From NCBI GenBank assembly GCA_036556965.1, contig DATBIO010000019.1, positions 1 through 21,131 of the forward strand: a DNA stretch of 21,131 bases, in the 5' to 3' direction. Below are positions 14,147-21,131 of this stretch, in pieces. The notes beneath the pieces were generated by a model. That model ran no database searches, was not told the origin of the DNA, and saw only the letters and a list, made by a program, of their open reading frames with translations. The translations under genes and the position numbers were made by a program. Each line of letters begins with the position of its first letter. Positions within the stretch are counted from its first letter, which is position 1. Source of the DNA: DATBIO01 sp036556965 (GTDB lineage: Bacteria; Acidobacteriota; Vicinamibacteria; Fen-336).

Positions 14147-14796
14147 TCACGCGTTCCGCGCGGCCACCGCGGCGCGCAGGGCGCGCACCGCCGCCGCGGG
14201 ATCGGCCGCCGCCATCACGTGCGCGATGACGGCCAGGCCGTCCGCCCCCGCGCGCGCCACCTCCCCGGCCGCGGCCGGGGTGATGCCGCCGATGGCCACC
14301 AGGGGCAGCCGGCAGCGCCGCCGCGCCTCCGCCAGGCCGGCCACCCCCACCACGGGATCCGCGTTCTCCTTCGACCGCGTGGCCAGCACGGGGCCGAAGG
14401 CCACGTAGTCCACCGGCTCGTCGGCCGCGCGCTCGAGCTGGGCCAGGGTGTGGGTGGAGAGGCCGAGCAGCGCGCGTGCGCCCAGCAGCTCGCGGGCGAC
14501 CCGCGGGGGCAGGTCGTCCTGCCCGAGGTGGACGCCGTGCGCGCCGCTCAGGAGCGCGACGTCCACGCGGTCGTTGACCACGAGGGCGATCCCCGCCTCG
14601 TCCGCCGCCGCCACCGCCGCCCGGGCCGCACGCAGGCGCTCGCCGTCGGGGAGGGCCTTGGCGCGCAGCTGCACCAGCTCCGCCCCTCCGCGCGCGAGCG
14701 CGCCCACCAGGGCGCCCACGGCGCGGCCCCGGAGCAGCGCGGTGTCGAGGATCGGGTAGACGAAGGGGGACGGCGGCAGCGCGCGGCCGCCGCCGC

Positions 14797-14800
<4 letters not shown>
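14147..14800 (-). CDS. thiE: Thiamine-phosphate synthase (unusual start codon)
   Basis: Thiamine-phosphate synthase joins HMP-pyrophosphate and thiazole phosphate. The TIM-barrel motifs are clear: YPILDT at the first strand, ELVQLRAK, VNDRVDVAL, GVHLGQDDLP, the phosphate-binding stretch FGPVLATRSKENADP, and VAIGGITP. The problem is the start. Between the accC stop and the first in-frame GTG (14719) there is no ATG, GTG or TTG, yet starting at 14719 would lose the conserved first strand. A CTG at 14800 overlaps the accC stop as CTGA and gives 217 residues, the normal size; a CTG at 14779 would give 210. I chose 14800 because it keeps the overlap pattern seen elsewhere in this window. No clear Shine-Dalgarno precedes it, so initiation may depend on ribosomes finishing accC. 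Confidence 0.88.
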
Positions 14801-16164
<1,364 letters not shown>

Positions 16165-16183
16165 CGGGGTACCGGGACCCTGC

Positions 16184-16690
16184 TCAGTCGGGCCTCACCG
16201 TGAACAGGGGATCGCCGTACTGCACGGGCTGCCCGCTCTCCTGGTGGATCCTCAACACCTCCCCCCCCACCTCGGCCTCGATCTCGTTCATGAGCTTCAT
16301 CGCTTCCACGATGCAGAGGACCTGTCCCTTGCGCACCCGGTCGCCCACGTTCACGAAGGGGGGGGAGTTGGGGTCGGGCGCCCCGTAGAAGGTGCCCACG
16401 ATCGGGCTCTTCACCACGAAGAGGCCCTCCTCCACCGCTTCCGGGGCGGCGGGGAGAGGCTCCACCGCGGCGGGGGACGGGGCGGCCACGGCCAGGGGAC
16501 CGGCCAGGGTGGCCGTCCCCGGCAGCATGGCGGGCACCAGCGGGGCCAGCACGGCCGCGGCGGGAGCGGTGGCGTGGTTGGCCGCGGCCTTGCGGATCCG
16601 CAGCTTCAGGCCCTCCTCCTCCAGCTCGAACTCGGTGATCTCCTTCTCGTCGAGGATCTGGAGGAGGTCCTTCAACTCGTTGAGGTCCAA
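16184..16690 (-). CDS. accB: Biotin carboxyl carrier protein of acetyl-CoA carboxylase
   Basis: A 168-residue carrier protein. The N-terminal part (LNELKDLLQILDEKEITEFE) is the helical region that binds biotin carboxylase, residues 40-85 are an Ala/Pro-rich flexible linker, and the C-terminal biotinyl domain has the lipoyl-like fold with EAMKLMNEI, where Lys132 carries biotin. The start is TTG at 16690, because AGGAG lies five bases upstream and the protein then begins exactly where AccB proteins normally do. The frame stays open to a GTG at 16741, but that extension runs through the promoter region and looks non-coding. A good sigma70-type promoter lies about 55-85 bases upstream, so this is probably the first gene of an accB-accC-thiE-folD-coaE unit. 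Confidence 0.96.
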   Translation of the reverse strand: MDLNELKDLLQILDEKEITEFELEEEGLKLRIRKAAANHATAPAAAVLAPLVPAMLPGTATLAGPLAVAAPSPAAVEPLPAAPEAVEEGLFVVKSPIVGTFYGAPDPNSPPFVNVGDRVRKGQVLCIVEAMKLMNEIEAEVGGEVLRIHQESGQPVQYGDPLFTVRPD

Positions 16691-16695
16691 GCGGT

Positions 16696-16700
16696 CTCCT
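16696..16700 (-). promoter_or_regulatory. Ribosome binding site of accB
   Basis: AGGAG on the minus strand, five bases before the TTG at 16690. It decides the start against the longer open frame. Confidence 0.75.
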
Positions 16701-16743
16701 TGAAGGGTGGGGAGCGCCTCAACGTCGCGCGGCGTGTGCAAGC

Positions 16744-16773
16744 ATTATTCGCGTCGCCCTCGCGGCTTGTCAA
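16744..16773 (-). promoter_or_regulatory. Sigma70-type promoter upstream of accB
   Basis: On the minus strand a perfect -35 TTGACA (16773-16768) is followed after 18 bases by AATAAT (16749-16744), five of six matches to the -10 consensus. This is a local AT-rich island in otherwise very GC-rich DNA, in the 101-base gap between the roadblock gene and accB. Transcription would start near 16737, leaving a leader of about 45 bases before the TTG start. It would let accBC and the following cofactor genes be expressed apart from the pilus genes. Confidence 0.6.
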
Positions 16774-16791
16774 CGCGAGGAGGCCGACGAC

Positions 16792-17154
16792 TCAGACGAA
16801 CTCCGGCTCGAGGCGCGCGCAGGCCATGCGCAGCGCGAAGCGCGCGCGCCCGGTGATGGCGCCGGGGGACAGGCTGGCGAAGATGAAGTACTCGGGCGTG
16901 ATGCCGACCAGGAGCGCCGTCATCCTCTCCGTGACGATGGCCAGCTCCCGCAGGGCGCCCAGGCCGGTGTCGGACGCGGCGGAGACGCTGGCCCTCAACA
17001 GCGCCGTGTACTCGGCGGCCACCGCCTCCTGGTTCGGGTCCGGACGGAGGACGAGCTTCTCCACCGGGATCCCGTCCGTGCCCATGATGATCAGCACCTG
17101 CGCTTCCGGGACGCGGGCGGCGATGGAGCGGAGGCTGTCGCCAAAAGCGCTCAC
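16792..17154 (-). CDS. Roadblock/LC7 domain protein
   Basis: A 120-residue single-domain protein of the roadblock/LC7 family. The family signature is near the N-terminus (VLIIMGTDGIPVEKLVL), then the long helix EYTALLRASVSAASDTG and strands through ELAIVTERMTALLVGITPEYFIFA. Family members dimerise and often act as regulators of small GTPases; MglB of Myxococcus is the best-known bacterial example and controls polarity and pilus-driven motility through MglA. No MglA-like GTPase is in this window. The GTG start overlaps the stop of the TPR gene (GTGA at 17151-17154), so the two are co-translated and may form one module. A link to the pilus is inferred from the nearby pilQ. Confidence 0.85.
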   Translation of the reverse strand: MSAFGDSLRSIAARVPEAQVLIIMGTDGIPVEKLVLRPDPNQEAVAAEYTALLRASVSAASDTGLGALRELAIVTERMTALLVGITPEYFIFASLSPGAITGRARFALRMACARLEPEFV

Positions 17155-18113
17155 GGGGCACTCCTTCGGATGGCGGAGAGAAGTCCTTCCAACCGGGCGA
17201 TGGTGCGCTCCGCGGCGGCGCGGCGGCCGCCCGGCAGCGGGGCGGGCGCCGCGGGAGCGTCGTCGTCCGCGGACTCGATGGCGGCCAGGCGCGCGCGCGC
17301 GGTGTCGTTGCCGGGCTCCCGGTCGAGCACCTGCCGGTAGACGTCGGCGGCGCGTCCGGCAAGCCCCTGGCTCAGGTACAGCTCGGCCAGGGTCGGCGAG
17401 GCCAGGCTGGCCTGGGGCCCCGCAGGCCCCGGGGACGGGGGCAACGACTCGGCCGCCGCCGGCCGCCCGGGTGCGGGCTCCGCGGGGATGGCGGGCGCGG
17501 GCGGGACGACGGGGAGGGCCGAGGTCGCCCACTGCATGGCCGGCGACTCGTAGGCCGACTCCAGCTCGAACTCCTCTTCCGCGTCGGCCAGCGGGATCGG
17601 CGCCTCCGGAGGAAGGGCGCGCGCGGGCACGCGCTCGTCGGCCCACGGGGGCGGCGAGGCCGGCGGCTCCGCGGCCGCGGCCTTGGCCGCGGGTCCGGGG
17701 ACGAGAGCGGCCAGCCGCGTGGACAGCTCACGCTCGCGCGTCTGCGCGAGCTTGTCCTCGGGGGCCATGGCCAGCGTCTTGCGGTACTGCTCGAGGGCCG
17801 CGTCGAAGCTCCCCAGGCCCTCGTGGCACTCCGCGAGGAGGCGGCTGGCCAGGATGTTGTCCGGGGCCCCCTTGAGCACGGCCTCGAACTCCAGCCGCGC
17901 CGCCTGCATGTCGCCCGTGTCGAGGAGCGCCCGGCCCAGGGTCATCCGCGCCGACGGGTAGCCCGGGTTGCGGAGGAGGCCGTCCCGGCACACGCGGATG
18001 GCCTCCGCCAGCTCCCCTTCCTTCCGCAGCTCCTCCGCGAGCTGGGCGAAGAGCCGCGAGCCGGGCTCCTTCTCGAGCCGCTTACGGAGTTCGTCGATGC
18101 GGGAGTTCGCCAC
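17151..18113 (-). CDS. TPR protein with a proline/alanine-rich linker
   Basis: A 320-residue, probably cytoplasmic protein without signal sequence or membrane helix. Residues 1-130 are about three to four TPR-type helix pairs (for example LFAQLAEELRKEGELAEAI and ALEQYRKTLAMAPEDKLAQ). Residues 140-225 are a low-complexity Pro/Ala/Glu linker, likely disordered. Another TPR unit follows (TLAELYLSQGLAGRAADVY), and the C-terminal 25 residues form a basic amphipathic helix (ERTIARLEGLLSAIRRS). The start is GTG at 18113. It is translationally coupled to the roadblock gene, so a physical TPR-roadblock partnership is likely but unproven. A strong hairpin separates it from the exported-protein gene upstream. 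No specific function can be given. Confidence 0.85.
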   Translation of the reverse strand: MANSRIDELRKRLEKEPGSRLFAQLAEELRKEGELAEAIRVCRDGLLRNPGYPSARMTLGRALLDTGDMQAARLEFEAVLKGAPDNILASRLLAECHEGLGSFDAALEQYRKTLAMAPEDKLAQTRERELSTRLAALVPGPAAKAAAAEPPASPPPWADERVPARALPPEAPIPLADAEEEFELESAYESPAMQWATSALPVVPPAPAIPAEPAPGRPAAAESLPPSPGPAGPQASLASPTLAELYLSQGLAGRAADVYRQVLDREPGNDTARARLAAIESADDDAPAAPAPLPGGRRAAAERTIARLEGLLSAIRRSAP

Positions 18114-18132
18114 GGTTGGCCGCAGAGAGTAT

Positions 18133-18166
18133 GTCCCAGGCCCCGCCCGATGGCGAGGCCCGGGAC
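18133..18166 (-). terminator. Strong hairpin between the PKD protein gene and the TPR gene
   Basis: A 15-base arm beginning GTCCC pairs with a 15-base arm ending GGGAC around a four-base loop (CGAT), with 13 of 15 positions complementary. It lies in the 75-base gap after the PKD protein stop. On the minus strand it is followed by ATACTCTCTG, not a T-run, so it is either an imperfect terminator or an mRNA-stabilising or processing hairpin. A second short GC hairpin lies next to it at about 18172-18189. Confidence 0.4.
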
Positions 18167-18188
18167 CAGGAACTCCCCGCGCGCGGAG

Positions 18189-18968
18189 CTACTGGATGAG
18201 CAGCACCGCGAAGCAGGACGACTGCGCGCCGTTGTTGTCCGTGACCTGGTGTCCCACCGTGTAGGTGCCCGCCGTCCGGTAGACGGTGGCCACGTCCGGG
18301 GAAGTCCCTCCCGTTCCGTTGCCGAAGTCCCACTCGTACCGGATGATCTCGCCGTCGATGTCCGACGAGGTCGAGTCGAAGATGATGGTCTGGTTCACGT
18401 TGAAGCCGTTGGGGGCCTCGATGGCGAAGGTGCAGACCGGCGGGTCGTTGTCGGGATTGGGCGGGAACAGGCGCGGGTCGGGCATCCGCAGGCCGATCAC
18501 CGCGAAGCTGGAGAACTGGCCGTTGGCGTCGTCGCCCACCGTCCGGCCCGTGATCAGGATCTCCCGGTTCGCGTTGGCGTCCATGCGGGGCGGCGCCGTG
18601 TAGGTGGCCTGCGCGATGCCCTGGCCGTTGGTGATGGCGATCACCGCGGTGCCGATGGAGCTCGGGCCCGTCAAGGTCCCGATGTCCGCGGTCTGGCCCT
18701 CCGCGTTCGAGATGCTGAAGGCGATCTGGCGCCCGGCCACCCCGCTCCCGTCGGGACCGATGAGCCGTCCCTGCACGAGCGAGGTGCTGTTGCCGTCGGC
18801 GAGGACGATGTCGGGCGTGGCCGAGACGCGCAGGTTGAAGCCAAGGCCGGCCGGACCGTCCAGGTCGGGAATCTCGATGCCCTCCAGGCCGCACGCCAGC
18901 CAGGCCAGCGGAGCGCAGGCCGCCAGCAGGAGGCGAAAACCACGGAGACGACCGATGCGTGCTCTCAT
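18189..18968 (-). CDS. Exported probable lipoprotein with Ig-like and PKD domains
   Basis: A 259-residue secreted protein. The N-terminus is basic then hydrophobic (RGFRLLLAACAPLAWLACG); the second Cys could be the lipid attachment site, though WLAC is not an ideal lipobox. Residues about 40-150 resemble a bacterial Ig-like (Big/invasin-type) domain, with IVLADGNSTSLVQGRLIGPD and GVAGRQIAFSISNAEG. Residues about 175-255 are a PKD domain with the signature YEWDFGNGTG and the ending YTVGHQVTDNNGAQSS. Such domains mediate binding outside the cell or in the outer membrane. The start is ATG at 18968, because GAGG sits six bases upstream; a GTG at 18980 overlapping the previous stop is the alternative. 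It lies two genes after pilQ. Function is unknown. Confidence 0.82.
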   Translation of the reverse strand: MRARIGRLRGFRLLLAACAPLAWLACGLEGIEIPDLDGPAGLGFNLRVSATPDIVLADGNSTSLVQGRLIGPDGSGVAGRQIAFSISNAEGQTADIGTLTGPSSIGTAVIAITNGQGIAQATYTAPPRMDANANREILITGRTVGDDANGQFSSFAVIGLRMPDPRLFPPNPDNDPPVCTFAIEAPNGFNVNQTIIFDSTSSDIDGEIIRYEWDFGNGTGGTSPDVATVYRTAGTYTVGHQVTDNNGAQSSCFAVLLIQ

Positions 18969-18974
18969 CTCTGA

Positions 18975-18978
18975 CCTC
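18975..18978 (-). promoter_or_regulatory. Ribosome binding site favouring the ATG start of the PKD protein
   Basis: GAGG on the minus strand, six bases before the ATG at 18968. It overlaps the stop codon of the preceding gene, so translation is probably coupled. Confidence 0.45.
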
Positions 18979-19561
18979 ACTGCTCGTCCGCGAAGTCGGC
19001 GAAGGTGATGGGTATGCGCGTGCTTGCGGTGACGGCCCTCTCGTTGATGGTGCGGCCGTGGATCGTCACCTCGGCGAACATGGTCAGGATCTGCTCTCCT
19101 CCGAGGCCCACGAGCAGGCGCAGGGGGGGCTCCACCTTGGCCTGGTGGCGCACGAGGATGACCGCGACCTCCCCCTCCGCGTTGGCGGGGATGCGGCCGC
19201 TGGCCGCTCCGGAGAAGCGGAAGGGCACGTCCACCCCCTCGGTGTTGTGGCCGTCGGTGCGGAAGTAGCTCACCTCGTACCGCTCGATGATGACGTCGTT
19301 GAAGTCCCCCTGCAGGAGGTTCGGGTTGGGGTTCTTGGGGATGTTCGCCACCGTGAGGGTCGCGTTGTCGTTGAACACGCTGCCCTCGAAGCGCACGTCC
19401 GACAGGAGGAAGGACGCATCCTCGGTGGTGGCGCCGGTGGCCTGGGTGAGGACCTCGACGATCCGAAGAAGGACGTTGGACTCGTTGTCTTCGACGAAGC
19501 CGGGGGTGCAGGCCGCCGTCGCGCCCAGCAGCGCAATCAGCACGGCGTGGTGAAGCCGCAT
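18977..19561 (-). CDS. Probable lipoprotein of unknown function, downstream of pilQ
   Basis: A 194-residue exported protein. The signal peptide is clear (MRLHHAVLIALLGATAAC), with Cys18 a likely lipidation site. The mature protein looks beta-rich: alternating hydrophobic and polar stretches such as VIIERYEVSYFRTDG, GEVAVILVRHQ and FAEVTIHGRTINE, without repeats or known motifs. I do not recognise the family. The start is ATG at 19561, because GGAGG lies six bases upstream; an earlier ATG at 19588 overlaps the pilQ stop as ATGA but would put nine extra residues before the signal. It is translated directly after pilQ and before the PKD protein, so it may be a secretin-associated or surface component. 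That is inference from order only. Confidence 0.83.
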   Translation of the reverse strand: MRLHHAVLIALLGATAACTPGFVEDNESNVLLRIVEVLTQATGATTEDASFLLSDVRFEGSVFNDNATLTVANIPKNPNPNLLQGDFNDVIIERYEVSYFRTDGHNTEGVDVPFRFSGAASGRIPANAEGEVAVILVRHQAKVEPPLRLLVGLGGEQILTMFAEVTIHGRTINERAVTASTRIPITFADFADEQ

Positions 19562-19567
19562 GCTCGT

Positions 19568-19572
19568 CCTCC
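19568..19572 (-). promoter_or_regulatory. Ribosome binding site of the lipoprotein gene
   Basis: GGAGG on the minus strand with a six-base spacer to the ATG at 19561. It makes this start preferable to the ATG at 19588. Confidence 0.7.
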
Positions 19573-19584
19573 AGACGGTTGGCG

Positions 19585-21131
19585 TCATCCCTTGATTATC
19601 CGGGGCGTGATGAAGAGCAGGAGCTCGTTGTTGCTGGTGGTGACGAACTTGTTCCGGAACAGGAAGCCCAGCAGCGGGATGCGGCCCAGGAAGGGCGTGT
19701 TCTGCTGGGCGGTCTGCTCGTTGCTCTGGTAGATACCGCCGATGACCGCGGTGGCGCCGTCGCGCACCAGCACCTGCGTCTTGGCCGACTGCGTGTTGAT
19801 GGGCGGTATGCCGTTCACGAGGTTGGCGAAGTCCGCGGCGTTGTTCTCGACCTCCAGGTTCAGGATGACGGTGCCCGCCTCCGTGATCTGGGGCGTGACC
19901 TTCAGGGTCAGCACGGCGTCCTTGAACTGCACGGTCACCGTGTTGTTGGCCACGGTCTGGATGGGGATCTGGACGCCCTGCTTGCTCTCCGCGGACTGGT
20001 TGTTCTGCGTGGTCACCTTGGGCGTGGAGAGCAGCCGTCCCCGGCCCTGGCGCTCCAGGGCGGTGAGGGCCACGTCCAGGTTGAAGCTGCCCAGGATGTT
20101 GCCCATCGTGATGCCGATGCCGCTGTTGAAGCCGGCGGCGGGCAGGTTGACCAGGTAGCCGCGCCCCGCGGTCCCGATGCCGGCCGCCGGGGCCAGCCCG
20201 GACTGGTCGGCGGGGATGCCGCCGGTGGCGGGCACGCCCTGCCCGTTCACGATGATCGCGTTCGGGAAGGCCTGGGTCGTCGTGTTGCCGAACTGGGGAG
20301 TCTGCTGGTTGAGGAAGCCCCACTGGATGCCCAGGTCACGCGTGAAGTTGCGGCTGGTGACCACGATGCGGGCCTCGATCTCCACCTGCGGCGTCGGGCG
20401 GTCCAGCTCGGCGATCAGGGCCTGGGCCCGGGTCAGGAAGCTGGGGAGGTCGTTGATGATCATGGTGTTGGTGCGGGCGTCCACGTTGATGCTGCCGCGC
20501 GCGGAGACCACGCCCGCGCGCTTGAGCACGTCGGACAGCTCCGCGGCCTTGGCGTAGGAGATCCGGGCGGTGAGGCTGCCGAGGTCGCCCGCCAGCTGCT
20601 TCTCCTCCGCCAGCTTCCGGCGGTCCTGCTCCTCGCGCTGGAGGTCGGCCAGCCGCGCGATGCGGATGACGTTGCCTTCCAGCGTGTAGCCGAGCCCGTT
20701 GGCCTTCAGGATGAGGTCCAGCGCCTGGTCCCAGGGCACCTCGTTGAGCTTCAGGGTGACCTTCCCGCTGACGCCGGGGTTCACCACGATGTTCAGGCCC
20801 GAGATGTCCGCGAAGAGCCGGAAGATGTCCTGCAGGTCCCCGTCCTTGAAGTCGAGGCTGATGGGGTGGCCGCTGTACTCCTTCTCGCCGGTGGTGACCA
20901 CCGTGCGCGCCTGGCCGATGACCACGCCCTCGCCGGGGCCCGGTGCCGTCGGCACCTGGGGCTCGGGCGCGGGGCGGGGCAGGATCGGCGCCTCCAGGGA
21001 GGCCGGGGCCTGCGTGGTCATGGCCACGGGGGTGGCCGTGGCGCCCATCTCCGCCGCCGGGCGGAGCGCGGCCAGGGGTGCCTGCTGCGGGGCCTGGCCT
21101 TCGCCGAACACGATCTTGATGCCGTCCGAGC
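19585..21131 (-). CDS. pilQ: Type IV pilus secretin PilQ (5' end outside the window)
   Basis: At least 515 residues of an outer membrane secretin, the channel through which the type IV pilus leaves the cell. The frame is open to the window edge, and its first visible residues (SDGIKIVF) look like the end of an AMIN-type domain, so a GTG at 21111 is not the true start. Next come a Pro/Ala-rich linker, the secretin N0/STN domain (ISLDFKDGDLQDIFRLFADI), an N1 domain (ISYAKAAELSDVLKRAG), and the conserved PQVEIEARIV and FTRDLGIQWG segments. The C-terminal secretin core follows, with LLSTPKVTTQNNQ, VIGGIYQSNEQ and PFLGRIPLLGFLFRNK. It closes with LLLFITPRIIKG, the usual end. The AMIN-like part and the RNFTRDLG motif favour PilQ over GspD. 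pilM-pilP would be expected upstream, outside the window. Confidence 0.95.
   Translation of the reverse strand, partial: SDGIKIVFGEGQAPQQAPLAALRPAAEMGATATPVAMTTQAPASLEAPILPRPAPEPQVPTAPGPGEGVVIGQARTVVTTGEKEYSGHPISLDFKDGDLQDIFRLFADISGLNIVVNPGVSGKVTLKLNEVPWDQALDLILKANGLGYTLEGNVIRIARLADLQREEQDRRKLAEEKQLAGDLGSLTARISYAKAAELSDVLKRAGVVSARGSINVDARTNTMIINDLPSFLTRAQALIAELDRPTPQVEIEARIVVTSRNFTRDLGIQWGFLNQQTPQFGNTTTQAFPNAIIVNGQGVPATGGIPADQSGLAPAAGIGTAGRGYLVNLPAAGFNSGIGITMGNILGSFNLDVALTALERQGRGRLLSTPKVTTQNNQSAESKQGVQIPIQTVANNTVTVQFKDAVLTLKVTPQITEAGTVILNLEVENNAADFANLVNGIPPINTQSAKTQVLVRDGATAVIGGIYQSNEQTAQQNTPFLGRIPLLGFLFRNKFVTTSNNELLLFITPRIIKG

Noticed and set aside
16691..16741. An N-terminal extension of AccB from GTG at 16741
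   Set aside because: The extra residues cover the leader and lie next to the promoter; the AGGAG-TTG pair marks the usual AccB N-terminus.

Overview
This is a very GC-rich (by eye above 70%), densely packed bacterial chromosome segment. It encodes Kdo synthesis (lipopolysaccharide), a type IV pilus secretin and a quinol-oxidising Rieske/cytochrome b complex, so the organism is a Gram-negative, pilus-bearing, respiring bacterium. The quinol complex is cytochrome b6-like with a multihaem cytochrome c in place of c1/f. A TPR protein and a roadblock protein lie in the pilus neighbourhood. I would guess Acidobacteriota, or a deltaproteobacterial/Myxococcota-like lineage, but this is inference and no marker gene in the window settles it. 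No tRNA, rRNA, CRISPR array, insertion sequence or phage gene was seen. No stretch over 300 bases lacks a gene; the longest gap is 8727-8949.

Region 1 (1-8726, + strand) is an envelope operon: the pyrG 3' end, then three unrelated polytopic membrane proteins with GT-C-like features interleaved with kdsA, kdsD and kdsC, then a lapB-like gene. The order is pyrG, membrane 1, kdsA, membrane 2, kdsD, membrane 3, kdsC, lapB. Neighbours overlap or sit within about 30 bases, which suggests co-translation. kdsA, kdsD and kdsC supply the synthase, isomerase and phosphatase of Kdo synthesis. LapB in E. coli controls LPS output through LpxC turnover. The membrane proteins could be sugar transferases acting on the same glycolipid.

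Region 2 (8727-12039, + strand) starts with a 223-base gap holding an imperfect direct repeat and a small hairpin. A respiratory operon follows: a monohaem cytochrome c, a Rieske Fe-S protein, a fused b6/subunit-IV cytochrome b and a membrane-anchored nine-haem cytochrome c. Together they look like a menaquinol:cytochrome c oxidoreductase of the multihaem type.

Region 3 (12036-21131, - strand) converges on region 2, and the two end genes share one palindromic CTAG that carries both stop codons. Read in transcription order it holds the pilQ secretin (5' end outside the window), two exported probable lipoproteins (the second with Ig-like and PKD domains), a TPR protein and a roadblock/LC7 protein. 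A clear sigma70-type promoter then precedes accB, accC, thiE, folD and a coaE gene with a long unexplained C-terminal extension. The second half supplies fatty acid, thiamine, folate and CoA metabolism.

The best candidates for something new are the kds/membrane-protein alternation, the architecture of the quinol complex, the CoaE extension and the exported proteins behind pilQ.
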